The notes under the pieces: generated by a model
The model's database searches: none
The model's input: only the letters and a program-made list of their open reading frames with translations
Told to the model about the DNA's origin: nothing
Made by a program: the position numbers and the translations under genes
From: Variovorax gossypii
GTDB taxonomy: Bacteria; Pseudomonadota; Gammaproteobacteria; Burkholderiales; Burkholderiaceae_C
Direction of reading: 5' to 3'
NCBI RefSeq assembly: GCF_003965815.1
Contig: NZ_RXOE01000003.1
Coordinates: forward strand, 1 to 64,000
DNA length: 64,000 nucleotides
Shown here: piece after piece, positions 18,895 through 27,799 of the stretch
How the letters are laid out: every line of letters begins with the position of its first letter
Numbering within the stretch: the stretch's first letter is position 1

Positions 18895-19965
18895 ATGCGC
18901 GAAGATTTCAGCCCGGAAGTCATCCGAAGCCTAAAGACTCGCGCCGGAAACGTCTGTTCATTTCCCAACTGCCACGCGCCGACTTCTGGTCCATCTCAAG
19001 AGTCGGGTACCCAGACGGCGAACACTGGCGTCGCGGCGCATATCTGCGCCGCGTCGCAAGGAAAGGGCGCTCGCCGGCGCCTGGATCTCTCGAAATTTGA
19101 TAAGAGCCTGCTGTCTGACTACAGCAATGGGATTTGGATGTGCGAAACGCACGCCAAGCTGATCGATACCGACGAGGTGCGCTTCACGACCGAGATGCTC
19201 GGTCGCTGGCGCGAACTGGCTGAACTCCGAGCGTCGTTGAGCCAAGAGACTGGGCGATCGGTACAAGTGCACTTGCGCCAGGGACACGAGGTGCCCTTGG
19301 CCGTCGTTAAGAGGTCTATCACTCAAATCGGCCTCGATGTTATGAACGATATGTGTGACGCAGTATTGGACAGTTGCATAGTCGATGTGTGGGGAAAGGA
19401 CATCGGATATGCCGTCAGAGACGTGGTCGCCGAATTGATGGACAACGCCTTCAAACATGGCGGCGCACGGCAGTTCAATCTCGATATCGATCTCAATCGC
19501 ATCCTGATCAGGAGCGACGACGGACCCTACAGCTTTGGTCAATTGCTTGCCGATGTCCAACATCATGGCGGGCAGCAGGCCGCTGCATCTCTGATGAAGT
19601 TAAACGACCGACTGATCACCTCTTACAGACGAGAAGACAACCGCAACGTTCTTGAGATCGCTTTCATCACTTCTTCGGAGCAAGTGCTTCGGACCACCGT
19701 GTGTTCGGTCGACTATGGCGACTTCATGCGGACATTGGAAGTCGAGGACCAGTTGCCGGCGATGTATTCCAACTGTGAGACGATTTACGTCGTGATGGGC
19801 CCTCGGCAGCATTTGGTTCCGAGCTTCGCGCGCAAACTGTCGGACCATTTGAGGACTCTCGCGGCCGCGCAGAAGCGGATCGTCTTGATCGGCTCAGCCA
19901 TCTCGGAAGGTGTCGTGTTGACGCTTAAGGGCGCCTTTCCAGATCTGCAGGTCGTGCAAGTTTGA
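18895..19965 (+). CDS. HNH-endonuclease/GHKL-ATPase fusion protein
   Basis: A 356-residue protein with AAGGAAG about seven bases before the ATG. The N-terminal ~95 residues look like an HNH-type zinc nuclease: C21-x4-C26, AAHI (H49), NGIWMCETHAKLID (N78, C83, H86, D91). Residues ~140-260 look like a GHKL (histidine-kinase/Hsp90/MutL-type) ATPase: N-box ELMDNAFKHGG (E180, N184, H188) and a DDG motif around 227. The last ~90 residues (about 268-356) have no assignable motif. An ATPase that couples nucleotide state to an HNH cutter fits a defence effector, but no partner gene is adjacent. The nuclease assignment rests on residue pattern only; the first part could also be a zinc-binding domain without activity. 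Confidence 0.72.
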   Translation: MREDFSPEVIRSLKTRAGNVCSFPNCHAPTSGPSQESGTQTANTGVAAHICAASQGKGARRRLDLSKFDKSLLSDYSNGIWMCETHAKLIDTDEVRFTTEMLGRWRELAELRASLSQETGRSVQVHLRQGHEVPLAVVKRSITQIGLDVMNDMCDAVLDSCIVDVWGKDIGYAVRDVVAELMDNAFKHGGARQFNLDIDLNRILIRSDDGPYSFGQLLADVQHHGGQQAAASLMKLNDRLITSYRREDNRNVLEIAFITSSEQVLRTTVCSVDYGDFMRTLEVEDQLPAMYSNCETIYVVMGPRQHLVPSFARKLSDHLRTLAAAQKRIVLIGSAISEGVVLTLKGAFPDLQVVQV

Positions 19966-20279
19966 GGCGGGCCGAGGCTGCGGAGCCACTCTTCGTACCG
20001 ACTATGAGTTGCCCGTCAATCGGCGCGGTGATGCCGATTGGTCGATTCCCCGTGCGGCCGAGCGAGAGAAAGTCGCATCAAGTGGAGCAGCGTAGGCGCC
20101 TGAAGGCTAGGATCCCCTACTCCACAGGAGGGGTCTAGAACCGGCGCAGGGTTAGGGCGAGCCCGAAGGTTGCTCGAGCCTCTAAATCCTGTACAGTGGG
20201 GTCGACTTCTAGGGACCGAAGCCTCTACAACCTGTTGAGGAAGCGACGAGCGTTGCGGCGAAAGTCTAGGCCCTAGGAC
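19966..20279. other. 314-base intergenic region
   Basis: It lies between the convergent HNH-GHKL and DUF3800 genes. The only structure I see is a short hairpin around 20110-20139 (CCCCT ... AGGGG) without a T run. No gene. Confidence 0.4.
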
Positions 20280-21005
20280 TCACCTTCCCCTGAACTCAAA
20301 CGGCCAGACTTTGAAGGTGGTCGCGCTCCACCCGTAGATCGACTTCGGATGGCAGGTGTTCTTTGCCTGCTTCATGATGTGGTCGGCAAGTTCCTGCTTG
20401 TGCGCCGCGCCAGTCTTCTTGTTGTGGTTCGCGCCGAGCGTGCCAATCAGGAGGTCGTTCAGCTGGATCAGCTCGCTTTTCTTCGAGTCTTTGAACTCGA
20501 TCCTCTTGAACGGGGACGTGTCGATGCCCTGACGCTTGAGGTGGTGGTTCAGCATGGGGCACAGCTCGTTGGGGTCGTCCTTGCTGGTCCGATGATCGAG
20601 CTTTACCGTGATCCGATGCGTCTTGCCCCACACCTTGCCGACCTTGTGCAGCAGGAGCTGGTAGACCATCTTGTTGAACCCAATATCGGGATCGCCGGCG
20701 TTGTACGTCTTGTGGTTGAACGTGCGCTTGTCCATGCACAAGCTGGTGAACTTCGCCTCCCCGTTTTTGGCAGCGTCGAAGAACACGTCGCTGAACTCTT
20801 TGTAGAAGTTCAAGACAGCCCTACTTGTGTTCGACCATTTCACTTCGCTGTTAGCGAGGTGTTTTGGATGGGTAGCCCTCACGGCGCGAAGCCGGTCTTC
20901 CATCGAGGAGACCTGAATTTGGGGAATGGCAATGCCACCGATGACTAGGAAGTGATCGCCGCCATGGCAGCAACTCTCATCGCCGTAAAAGTCCATAACA
21001 TCCAT
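20280..21005 (-). CDS. DUF3800 protein
   Basis: The protein is 241 residues from the ATG at 21005; the open frame extends further upstream without resemblance to the family. DUF3800 hallmarks are present: FYGDES at the N-terminus, SEVKW around residue 54, a LDHRT segment in the middle and DSKKSELIQLNDLLIGTL in the C-terminal third, where the family has a conserved Asp and a QLADL-like helix. The fold is thought to be RNase H-like, and members are common in islands and phage-linked contexts; catalytic function is not established. No ribosome site is visible before either ATG (21005 or 20996). It stands alone. Confidence 0.8.
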   Translation of the reverse strand: MDVMDFYGDESCCHGGDHFLVIGGIAIPQIQVSSMEDRLRAVRATHPKHLANSEVKWSNTSRAVLNFYKEFSDVFFDAAKNGEAKFTSLCMDKRTFNHKTYNAGDPDIGFNKMVYQLLLHKVGKVWGKTHRITVKLDHRTSKDDPNELCPMLNHHLKRQGIDTSPFKRIEFKDSKKSELIQLNDLLIGTLGANHNKKTGAAHKQELADHIMKQAKNTCHPKSIYGWSATTFKVWPFEFRGR

Positions 21006-21439
21006 GGCGGCAATGCTACGCCACGAGATATGGGCCGTCACTTGGATAAGGTTGTTGATAGCTTGTGAATTTGCTGTGCATAACTTGGTAGGAATGCATC
21101 CGTAAGGCCGCGTTCTTGTGGGGATCATAAAAATCTCGGTACCGAGAGCTCAAAAAATCGGCACAAAGGATTTTGCCGGTCGTAGCGCTTGTCCGTAATC
21201 TGTTGATTTTCATAAAGTAGGGGCTTACTCGCTCCGACGATTTCCATCAATCCTGACCCACTTGGTAACCCTGACCTGCTATTTTTGGCAGGAGGGATTT
21301 GACGTGGTGACGCCGAGTGTCATCAGATGTTGGGCGGGCAAGACCCGCCTCGCCGAAGCGTTGCGCGTTCAGGCCATCAAGCACCATCACCCATCACTGG
21401 CGTCGAGGTTCAGGCTGACGTCTGCGTCACCATGAGGGG
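21006..21439. other. 434-base intergenic region with possible insertion-sequence remnant
   Basis: The part at 21006-21210 is comparatively AT-rich and presumably carries the DUF3800 promoter. From about 21238 there are spaced CCTGACC repeats (CAATCCTGACCCACTTGG, then AACCCTGACCTGC). These are followed by GGCAGGAGGG and a 41-codon frame starting GTGGTGACG near 21304. This resembles the terminal repeat region and start of an IS21-type element, but nothing recognisable of a transposase remains. Confidence 0.3.
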
Positions 21440-22192
21440 TTAGGAGCGGCGTTGGGTGGCCACTATCGGGTCGCTTAACTCGAACAACCGCTGCTTGAAC
21501 AACTCAGGGAACCGGACCCGCCATCGGGCGTTGGCCAGTGAGGGGTGTGGCATAGGGTGCAGGCGGACGGTTCGCTCAAGCCCGGGCAATGGCACTTCGA
21601 TGCTCCGCTCGTATTTAATGTCGCCTTGGTTCCAAAAAGCGCGAAACTTTTTCCGAGTCGCACGCGGTTGGCCGATCCCGAACCAGAAGAACGCCTCGTT
21701 CCCAAAAGTCACGACATCACGACCGCCCCAATGGGACTGCATCAGCTGGAGGAGCATAGGCTGACACGCGACCCGCACCGGTTGACTCCACGGCTTATTG
21801 CGCTTGGGCTTGAACGGCACCGTGTTAACCCAGAAGAATCGTTCGCCTATTTCGAGCCTGCTTTGTTCGCTTGGGATAATGGAGGGGGCGTAAAACTCCA
21901 GCAGGCAGTCCCGCAAACGTTGCCCGGACTCGCCGATGAATGGGCGGCCACATTTCGCCTCCTTTTCGCCCGGATCCCTGCCAACGAAGCAGATTGCGGC
22001 GTCATGCGGCCCGCAGGGAAGCACCGGCCGAAGTTCCAATCCGTGCGCGCCAGCATCCAGCTGGCGGTGCGCCCGCACGATCCTTTGCAACTCCCCGACG
22101 ATCTCTTCGGTCATTTCCCGAATTCTGCATTGCGCGACCTCAACACTTTGAATGCATGGTTTCGCAGGTCGTTCCGCTTGGGCATCCAGCAT
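21440..22192 (-). CDS. Uracil-DNA glycosylase superfamily protein
   Basis: About 250 residues from the ATG at 22192; an alternative ATG at 22114 would give 224. Motifs match family 4/5-type uracil-DNA glycosylases: CFVGRDPGEKEA followed by GRPFIGESGQRL, then WVNTVPFKPKRNK, VVTFGNEAFFWFG, and HPMPHPSLAN near the C-terminus. The usual four-Cys iron-sulfur cluster pattern of family 4 is not evident, so it may be a divergent or cluster-less member. It could excise uracil from DNA or act in an island-specific role, for example against modified phage DNA. The last is speculation. Neither start has a good ribosome site. Confidence 0.75.
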   Translation of the reverse strand: MLDAQAERPAKPCIQSVEVAQCRIREMTEEIVGELQRIVRAHRQLDAGAHGLELRPVLPCGPHDAAICFVGRDPGEKEAKCGRPFIGESGQRLRDCLLEFYAPSIIPSEQSRLEIGERFFWVNTVPFKPKRNKPWSQPVRVACQPMLLQLMQSHWGGRDVVTFGNEAFFWFGIGQPRATRKKFRAFWNQGDIKYERSIEVPLPGLERTVRLHPMPHPSLANARWRVRFPELFKQRLFELSDPIVATQRRS

Positions 22193-22593
22193 TGAGGTCA
22201 ACCGCGCCCAACGGCGCCGGTGGAGAGTTCAGTGCGGTGAGGGCTATGGCGCCGATCAATTCGCACGACAAACCTGAGTTGTTGTGCCGGCTCTGAAGCT
22301 GGAGGACCGGAGATGCCCGTAGAGCGATCGCTCAATCTTGCGACTAGGAAGGACCGCGACCAGTCTCAAGTTCGCTGTAGAGCCACAGCTGAATCCGTGA
22401 GCGGTAAGGTCCGCCTGAATAGCAGCTTAAGCAAGCTGGGCCATCAGCGGCGAAGCTGCGCATAAACCGAAGGCTCAGAGTCGCGCCGCAGTAACCGTCA
22501 CTCGTCTCATTGGCCCGGCGATGAGGTTACTGACGTAGTTACTGCAAAATGCTGCGGAAGCACCCGGACTGATGCGGAAGCAAGTGCAAAGAA
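22193..22593. other. 401-base intergenic region at the island/core boundary
   Basis: No gene, no repeat of the adjacent tRNA end and no integrase fragment could be seen. It lies between the glycosylase-like gene and the tRNA terminator. Confidence 0.4.
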
Positions 22594-22628
22594 AAAAGCC
22601 CTAAGTAGTTGATTTACTTAGGGCTTTT
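22594..22628 (-). terminator. Rho-independent terminator of the tRNA-Met gene
   Basis: A 14-base perfect stem (read on the minus strand: AAAAGCCCTAAGTA, 7-base loop, complement) ends in a run of T on that strand. It lies 32 bases past the tRNA 3' end, which fits tRNA termination. It may also work in the opposite direction. Confidence 0.85.
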
Positions 22629-22659
22629 GGACTTGAGCGGACAACCGCAAAAGTAGTGT

Positions 22660-22736
22660 TGGTGGCTCTTCACGGACTCGAACCGCGGACCTGTGGATTA
22701 TGATTCCATCGCTCTAACCGACTGAGCTAAAGAGCC
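22660..22736 (-). tRNA. tRNA-Met (CAT), CCA encoded
   Basis: 77 bases on the minus strand fold as a canonical cloverleaf: acceptor GGCTCTT/AAGAGCC, D arm GCTC/GAGC, anticodon loop ATCATAA with anticodon CAT, T arm with TTCGAGT, and encoded CCA. It is the elongator type by its base-paired acceptor start (G1-C72). The first anticodon-stem pair is A-C. Such tRNAs are frequent island integration sites, and the accessory region lies on its 3' side. Confidence 0.93.
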
Positions 22737-22791
22737 GTTCGGTGGTGTTGCACACCGAGCCCAAGATTATAGCCCACTCCGAACGCGTTGC

Positions 22792-24333
22792 TCAACCACC
22801 CGACGGCAACTTGCCCAATTCTTCGGAAACGAGCCGCACGATCAGCTTGTCCAGCGTCTGCACCGAGTAGTTGCCGACGTCGTGCACCGTCTGCGTTCCC
22901 GGGCCGCTCGCCGGGTTCGTCGCTTCCTTGTAGGTCAGGAACACGAAGCGCCCGCCCGTGTACTGCGCGATCTGGCGCTGGATGTATTCGCCCTGCTTGT
23001 CGAGCCCGGAGGCGCCCACGCTGAACACCTTGATGCCCTTGCCCAGCGCGGCGACCATGTCGTCGTCGTACTGCGGGCCGCCGTAGTCGAGGTGCGGCGG
23101 CGCATCGGCCAGCAGCACCACGAGGCGGGTGGTGTCGCTGCCGCGCCAGCTCAGCTTGTGGACGGTTTCGTTCAGCGCCTCGTTCATCGCCTCGGGGTAG
23201 TCTCCGCCGCCCGCGGCGCGCAGCGCGTCGAGCACGCCCTGGAAGGCGTTCAGGTCGTTGGTGAAGTCGTGGCGGCGCACCATGAACTCGTCGCCGCGGT
23301 CGCGATAGGCCACGAGGCCGAAGCAGGTGTCGGGGCGGCTCGGCAGCCCGGCGACCTGGTCGGCGATGGTGCGCAGGGTGCTCTTGAGCTTGGCGATCTC
23401 GTCGTCCATCGAACCTGTGGCGTCGATCAGGAAGACCAGATCGAGCCTGGCGCGTGCCGGTACGGAGCCGGGCTTGCCGCCGAGCACCACGTCGACCGCG
23501 TTCTTCTGGCCGCGCTGCAGGAATGCGGTGCTCTGGCGGCCGTTCTTGCGCACCGTGACTTCGTAGACCGGGCTTTGCGCCTTGTCGAAGGCGTTCGGGT
23601 GCAGCCACGCGCGGCCGCCCGCATCCGTGCGGGCCCACATGGCGGCGCCGTTCGCGGCCTGCACGGCCACTTCGGCATCGGGTACGACCGTGCCGCGCGC
23701 GTCGCGCACCTGCAGCAGGTAGCGCGCGCTGATGTCGCGCTCGCGGTGCGGAACCTGCGTGCGGCCGTGGAAGGCCAGGTATTCGCTGAAGTCGGCGTTG
23801 TCGTCGACCATGCCGGCGGTGACGGGTTCGTTGGCCGGGCGCTGGGCCTGTACGGGCGCTTGAAGCTCGCCGGAAACGCGGGCCGCGGGGGCGGGCGCGA
23901 CCGGTGCGACAGGTGCGACCGAGGCCGGCGGTGCTTCCGCGATGGCATCGGCGAGAGCTGCTCCGGCCGGGGCCGACCTGGCCGCGGGTGCAGCCAGCGG
24001 CCTTGGCGTCGTGGGCGAAGGCACGACGGAAGGACTCGCCCTGTATTCCTTCGATGCCTCGGCATACCTGCGTTCCTCCCGCGCGCCGGAGACGCGCGGC
24101 ATGCCCGGCGTCTCGTAGGTGCGCACCGGCCGCGCGCAGTGCGTGGCGGAAGGCGCTTCGAAGTTCGGCAAGGTCTGCGTCGGCAGTGTGCGGCTGTCGG
24201 GCGCGGGCGTCGGCCAGCGCACGGAGCTTCCGATGGCGGGCATTTCTGTGGCGCCGCTGGCGCCCATGAGCAGTTGGGCACACAGCAGCACGACGAGCGG
24301 GCGGCGGAAGCGGGTGGCGAAAGGCTGGGTCAT
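22792..24333 (-). CDS. Secreted von Willebrand factor type A domain protein
   Basis: The ATG at 24333 has GGAG about eight bases upstream and opens a signal peptide (~1-32, hydrophobic core LVVLLCAQLLMG). The protein is 513 residues. A Pro/Ala-rich region covers ~60-190. A short beta-type domain (YLLQVRDARGTVVPDAEV..., ~210-285) precedes the vWA domain at ~290-480, with the metal-site motif LVFLIDATGSMDDE near 295-308 and LLADAPPHLDYGG later. It is probably periplasmic or surface-exposed, and binds or senses something through its metal site. It diverges from an ECF sigma operon with a 136-base gap, so it is a likely regulon member. Confidence 0.87.
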   Translation of the reverse strand: MTQPFATRFRRPLVVLLCAQLLMGASGATEMPAIGSSVRWPTPAPDSRTLPTQTLPNFEAPSATHCARPVRTYETPGMPRVSGAREERRYAEASKEYRASPSVVPSPTTPRPLAAPAARSAPAGAALADAIAEAPPASVAPVAPVAPAPAARVSGELQAPVQAQRPANEPVTAGMVDDNADFSEYLAFHGRTQVPHRERDISARYLLQVRDARGTVVPDAEVAVQAANGAAMWARTDAGGRAWLHPNAFDKAQSPVYEVTVRKNGRQSTAFLQRGQKNAVDVVLGGKPGSVPARARLDLVFLIDATGSMDDEIAKLKSTLRTIADQVAGLPSRPDTCFGLVAYRDRGDEFMVRRHDFTNDLNAFQGVLDALRAAGGGDYPEAMNEALNETVHKLSWRGSDTTRLVVLLADAPPHLDYGGPQYDDDMVAALGKGIKVFSVGASGLDKQGEYIQRQIAQYTGGRFVFLTYKEATNPASGPGTQTVHDVGNYSVQTLDKLIVRLVSEELGKLPSGG

Positions 24334-24469
24334 GGAAGCACTCCGAGTGGTTGGGTGCAGGCTGATACGGCCCGCTTGCGCCGGCGGGGTTAGTCGGTCG
24401 TGAATTTTTTTGCCGCCACGAACCCCGGTGCGCCTCTTCGTCCGTACAAGCTCGGGTGAAAATCCTCCG
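24334..24469. promoter_or_regulatory. Divergent promoter region, vWA gene and ECF sigma operon
   Basis: 136 bases that must hold both promoters. A GAATTTTTTTT-like AT-rich stretch lies near 24400, unusual in this GC-rich setting. I cannot define a specific ECF -35/-10 pair by eye. Confidence 0.4.
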
Positions 24470-25135
24470 ATGTCCGCGCTTCCCCGCGCCCCTTCAGCCA
24501 AGAACGCCCCCGAGCGAGAGGCCATGCCCGACGATCAGTTGATGCTGGCCTACGCGCAGGGCGACGCAGCCGCGTTCGACGTGCTCTACGCGCGCCACGA
24601 AGGCGGGCTGTTCCGCTTCGTCAAGCGGCTGCTGGGCGCGCGGCTCGCGGCGCAGGCCGACGAGGTGTTCCAGGACACCTGGGTGCGCATCATCTCGGCG
24701 CGCGAGAGCTTCTCGCCGCAGGGCGCGACGTGGCGCACCTGGGCCTTCACCATCGCGCACAACCTGGCGATGGACCGGCTGCGCGTGAGTGGGCGCGAAG
24801 TGGCGCTCGACGCGCATCCGGACGACGACGGCGACGCCGTGCCCACGCTCGATCGCGGCGTGCGCGGAGCCGTCGATGCGGCGGCGCATCCGTCCGCCGA
24901 AGAACTCGCCTTCTGGCGCGCCGCGGGCCGCCGCCTGTTGGCCTGCCTCGACGAGCTTCCGGCCGAGCAGCGCGCCGCGTTCCTGCTGCACCATGAAGAC
25001 GGCCTGACCGTCGAGGCGCTGGCCGCGAGCCTTGAGATCGGCTTCGAGACCGTGCGCAGCCGGCTGCGCTACGGCCTGCAGAAGCTGCGCGGCTGCATGG
25101 AGCGCTATCTGTCGGTGCTGGAGAAGCAGGCATGA
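24470..25135 (+). CDS. ECF-type RNA polymerase sigma factor
   Basis: 221 residues from ATG 24470; an internal ATG at 24524 would give 203. Sigma region 2 spans ~23-95 (DQLMLAYAQGDAAAFDVLY, then ADEVFQDTWVRI). Region 4 spans ~155-210 (LDELPAEQRAAFLLHHEDG and an HTH with LEIGFETVRSRLRYGLQKL). The linker between them is long and acidic. The stop overlaps the next gene by 4 bases (ATGA), which couples it to its likely membrane partner. This is the classic sigma/anti-sigma layout, so it is expected to be held inactive until an envelope signal arrives. The target is unknown; the divergent vWA gene is the obvious candidate. Confidence 0.93.
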   Translation: MSALPRAPSAKNAPEREAMPDDQLMLAYAQGDAAAFDVLYARHEGGLFRFVKRLLGARLAAQADEVFQDTWVRIISARESFSPQGATWRTWAFTIAHNLAMDRLRVSGREVALDAHPDDDGDAVPTLDRGVRGAVDAAAHPSAEELAFWRAAGRRLLACLDELPAEQRAAFLLHHEDGLTVEALAASLEIGFETVRSRLRYGLQKLRGCMERYLSVLEKQA

Positions 25136-26499
25136 GCGGCAACGACATCACCGCATCCGGCGACGAGCGCGACGACCTGCGCGACCCGGCGCTGCGCCGT
25201 GCGCTCGACCACGCGCCCGACAGCGAAGCCACGCCCCATCCGCGCACCCGCGAGGCGATCCTGAAGATGGCGCACAACCTCGCGCCCGTACAGGCTGCCG
25301 CGGGCCAGGCCGCCAACAACGCGAGTGCGCTGCCCTGGTGGCGTCGCCTGTTCGGCGGGGGCGAGCCGCGTGCGCGCATGCCGTGGAACGCGGCTTTCGC
25401 CACGGTGCTGGTGGCCGCTTTCGTGACGGTGCTCTGGCATCGCGAGCCGGTGCCCGATGCGCGGCTCGACGGCGAAGCGCGCGTGGGTGAGGCGACGACT
25501 GCACCGGCGCCCGCCGCTGCGCCGGCACCTGCGTCGGCACCCGCCCAATCTGCCGCGGAGGCTGCTCCGCCGGCCGGTGCGCAGGAGGCTCCCGCCGCGG
25601 CGCCGACACCGCCTGCTGTGGCGCGAGCGCCCGCGGGGCCTGCTGCTGAACAACGTGCCAGGGCTTCGCGCGATTCTTCTTCGGCCGCGAAGGAGTCCGA
25701 GCAGGTTGCCAAGGCCGCGAATGCGGACGCCGTCCGGCAGGCGGCAAAGCCGGCGCCATCCGCTCCGCAGGCTGCTCCCGCCGCGCCGGTCGCACCCGCG
25801 GAGCCGGTGGCTCCAGCCGCTCCAGCGGCGGCGCCTCCGATCGTGGCCGAGCAGGCCGCGCCGGCACCCATCACGCGCGACGAGCGTCGCGAGTCGTACG
25901 CGAGAGACGAGCAACAGCAGCGCCGCGCCTATGCGGCAGGGGCTCCTCCCGTTGCAGCCGCGCCGCCGCCGCCGGTCATCGCCGCAGTCCCAGCGCCTTT
26001 GCCCGCGCCTGCCGCTGCGCCCGCACCGGCTGCCGCGCCGCCATACCGTGAGCCGCAGCAGGATTCCGCGCCGGCACTCGCCGCCCAGGACAACGCCAGC
26101 GCCGGGGCTTCCGGTGCCTTGCACCCGACTGCGCCGGGTGCAGCCGCGGCCAAGCTCGCAAGGCCGCGAAGCACGACGGCAGCATCTTTCGCGGCGCTTG
26201 ATCGCTGGACGTCTTTCGGCTTCACGCGCGCAGGCGCCAGCGTGCGCCACGAGCGCGACGACATCGAAGGCCTGCCGGCACTGGTGAGCACCGTGGCGCG
26301 CTCGGCCAATACGCCCGACGAGCCGCTGGCCGCGCCCGTCGAGGCGCGGCTGGGGCTCTACAGGGGTAAGACGCTGGTCGCCGTGCTGGAGATCGCCGGC
26401 GGCCAGGTGCGCTGGACTTCGCCGCCCGGAGGCGTTGCGCTGGTCGGCACCCCGCCGGCCCAGGCGCTCGACGCGCTGCGTTCGCTGCTGCAACGCTGA
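25132..26499 (+). CDS. Putative membrane anti-sigma partner, Ala/Pro-rich
   Basis: 455 residues. A cytoplasmic N-terminus (1-~80) precedes one transmembrane helix (~84-102, [14 protein letters not shown]). Then a very long Ala/Pro/Glu-rich, low-complexity periplasmic stretch (~110-350) leads to a compact C-terminal domain (~360-455, [21 protein letters not shown]). The topology and 4-base overlap with the sigma gene support an anti-sigma or sensor role, though no zinc anti-sigma motif (HxxxCxxC) is present, so the inhibition mechanism would be different. The low-complexity stretch could span the envelope. Function is inferred from position and topology. Confidence 0.75.
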   Translation: MSGNDITASGDERDDLRDPALRRALDHAPDSEATPHPRTREAILKMAHNLAPVQAAAGQAANNASALPWWRRLFGGGEPRARMPWNAAFATVLVAAFVTVLWHREPVPDARLDGEARVGEATTAPAPAAAPAPASAPAQSAAEAAPPAGAQEAPAAAPTPPAVARAPAGPAAEQRARASRDSSSAAKESEQVAKAANADAVRQAAKPAPSAPQAAPAAPVAPAEPVAPAAPAAAPPIVAEQAAPAPITRDERRESYARDEQQQRRAYAAGAPPVAAAPPPPVIAAVPAPLPAPAAAPAPAAAPPYREPQQDSAPALAAQDNASAGASGALHPTAPGAAAAKLARPRSTTAASFAALDRWTSFGFTRAGASVRHERDDIEGLPALVSTVARSANTPDEPLAAPVEARLGLYRGKTLVAVLEIAGGQVRWTSPPGGVALVGTPPAQALDALRSLLQR

Positions 26500-26524
26500 C
26501 GAGCAGCGGGCAGTCCCGCCGCCG

Positions 26525-27304
26525 TCAGGCGTTCTTGAAGTCGGGCTGGCGCTTGGTCAGGAAGGCGTCCATGCCTTCCTTCTGGTCCTGCGTGGCGAAC
26601 AGCGCGTGGAACAGGCGGCGTTCGAACATCACGCCGTCGCTCAGGCCGCTCTCGAAGGCGCGGTTGACCGATTCCTTCGCCGCGATCACCGAGATCTGCG
26701 AGAAGCCGCAGATCACCAGTGCCGCGCCCAGCGCCTCGTCGGCGAGCTTCTCGAAGGGCACCACGCGGCTCACGAGGCCGGCGCGCTCGGCTTCGGCCGC
26801 GTCCATCATGCGGGCCGTGAGCACCATGTCCATGGCCTTGCTCTTGCCCACCGCGCGCGGCAGGCGCTGCGTGCCGCCGGCGCCGGGGATCACGCCGATC
26901 TTGATCTCGGGCTGGCCGAACTTGGCGTTGTCGGCCGCGATGATGAAGTCGCACATCATCGCCAGTTCGCAACCGCCGCCCAGCGCGAAGCCGGCCACCG
27001 CGCCGATCACCGGCTTGCGGATCGAGCGGATGGTTTCCCAGTTGCGGGTGATGTAGTCGCCCTTGTAGGTGTCGATGAAGCTGTACTTGGCCATCGCCGC
27101 GATGTCGGCGCCGGCGGCGAAGGCGCGCTCGCTGCCCGTGAGGATGATGCAGCCGATGGCGTCGTCGGCATCGAAGGCCTTCAGGGCCTGGCCCAGCTCG
27201 GTCATGAGCGCGTCGTTGAGCGCATTCAGGGCCTTCGGGCGGTTGAGGGTGATGATGCCGACCTTGCCTGCTTCGGTCCGCACTTCGATGTTTTCGTAGC
27301 TCAT
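26525..27304 (-). CDS. Enoyl-CoA hydratase
   Basis: 259 residues, the normal length for the crotonase family, from an ATG with GGAG five bases upstream. Hallmarks: [10 protein letters not shown] near 22, an oxyanion-hole region [10 protein letters not shown] near 66, [15 protein letters not shown] near 105, and [19 protein letters not shown] near 133, with two Glu residues where hydratases have catalytic acids. It hydrates trans-2-enoyl-CoA in fatty-acid or related acyl-CoA catabolism. It is transcribed alone, divergent from the SMR exporter gene. Confidence 0.93.
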   Translation of the reverse strand: MSYENIEVRTEAGKVGIITLNRPKALNALNDALMTELGQALKAFDADDAIGCIILTGSERAFAAGADIAAMAKYSFIDTYKGDYITRNWETIRSIRKPVIGAVAGFALGGGCELAMMCDFIIAADNAKFGQPEIKIGVIPGAGGTQRLPRAVGKSKAMDMVLTARMMDAAEAERAGLVSRVVPFEKLADEALGAALVICGFSQISVIAAKESVNRAFESGLSDGVMFERRLFHALFATQDQKEGMDAFLTKRQPDFKNA

Positions 27305-27409
27305 GGTGTCTCCGGGGGAACGGGAAAGGGGAAGAAAAACGCGCTTCACTATACCCAGCATGGCCGCCGTGGGTGCGGGGGCATTGCGGGTTCCCATAGA
27401 GTGGCCGCC

Positions 27410-27745
27410 ATGAACTCCAACTACGGCTTCCTGTTCGTCGCCATCGTGGCCGAGGTGATCGCTACCAGTTTCCTCAAGAGCTCCGAAGGCTTCACGCGGC
27501 TGTGGCCGACGCTGGCTTCGGTGGCGGGCTACGTCATTGCGTTCTACTTTCTCTCGCTGACGCTGCGCACGATTCCCACCGGCATCGCCTACGCGATCTG
27601 GTCCGGCGTGGGCATCGTGCTGATCTCGCTGGTGGGCTGGCTGTGGTTCGGCCAGAAGCTCGACGCGCCGGCCATCGCGGGGCTCGGGCTGATCATCGCG
27701 GGCGTGGTGGTGGTGAACGTGTTCTCGAAGTCGGTTTCCCACTGA
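27410..27745 (+). CDS. SMR-family small multidrug exporter (EmrE/QacE-like)
   Basis: 111 residues with four hydrophobic helices, the standard size for this family. The membrane-embedded Glu that exchanges protons for cationic drugs is E15 ([11 protein letters not shown]), matching E14 of Emr[14 protein letters not shown] and [13 protein letters not shown] are typical of helices 3 and 4. It works as a dimer in the inner membrane, and substrates are probably quaternary ammonium compounds. The start lacks a clear Shine-Dalgarno sequence but the length and helix 1 fix it. Confidence 0.93.
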   Translation: MNSNYGFLFVAIVAEVIATSFLKSSEGFTRLWPTLASVAGYVIAFYFLSLTLRTIPTGIAYAIWSGVGIVLISLVGWLWFGQKLDAPAIAGLGLIIAGVVVVNVFSKSVSH

Positions 27746-27768
27746 GCGGCAAGGGTGAGGCGCTCCAA

Positions 27769-27785
27769 TTGAGAATTGCTCTCAT
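27769..27785. promoter_or_regulatory. Fur-box-like inverted repeat upstream of DUF2325 gene
   Basis: TTGAGAATTGCTCTCAT contains perfect TGAGA/TCTCA arms around a 5-base core, close to the betaproteobacterial Fur consensus TGAGAAT..ATTCTCA. It is 15 bases before the DUF2325 ATG, a good place to block initiation. Iron repression is inferred. Confidence 0.5.
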
Positions 27786-27799
27786 CTAGAATGCCCGCC

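Noticed and set aside
22660..22736. tRNA-Ile with lysidine-modified CAT anticodon, or initiator tRNA
   Set aside because: A paired G1-C72 end excludes the initiator; overall sequence resembles elongator Met, though Ile2 cannot be fully excluded by eye.
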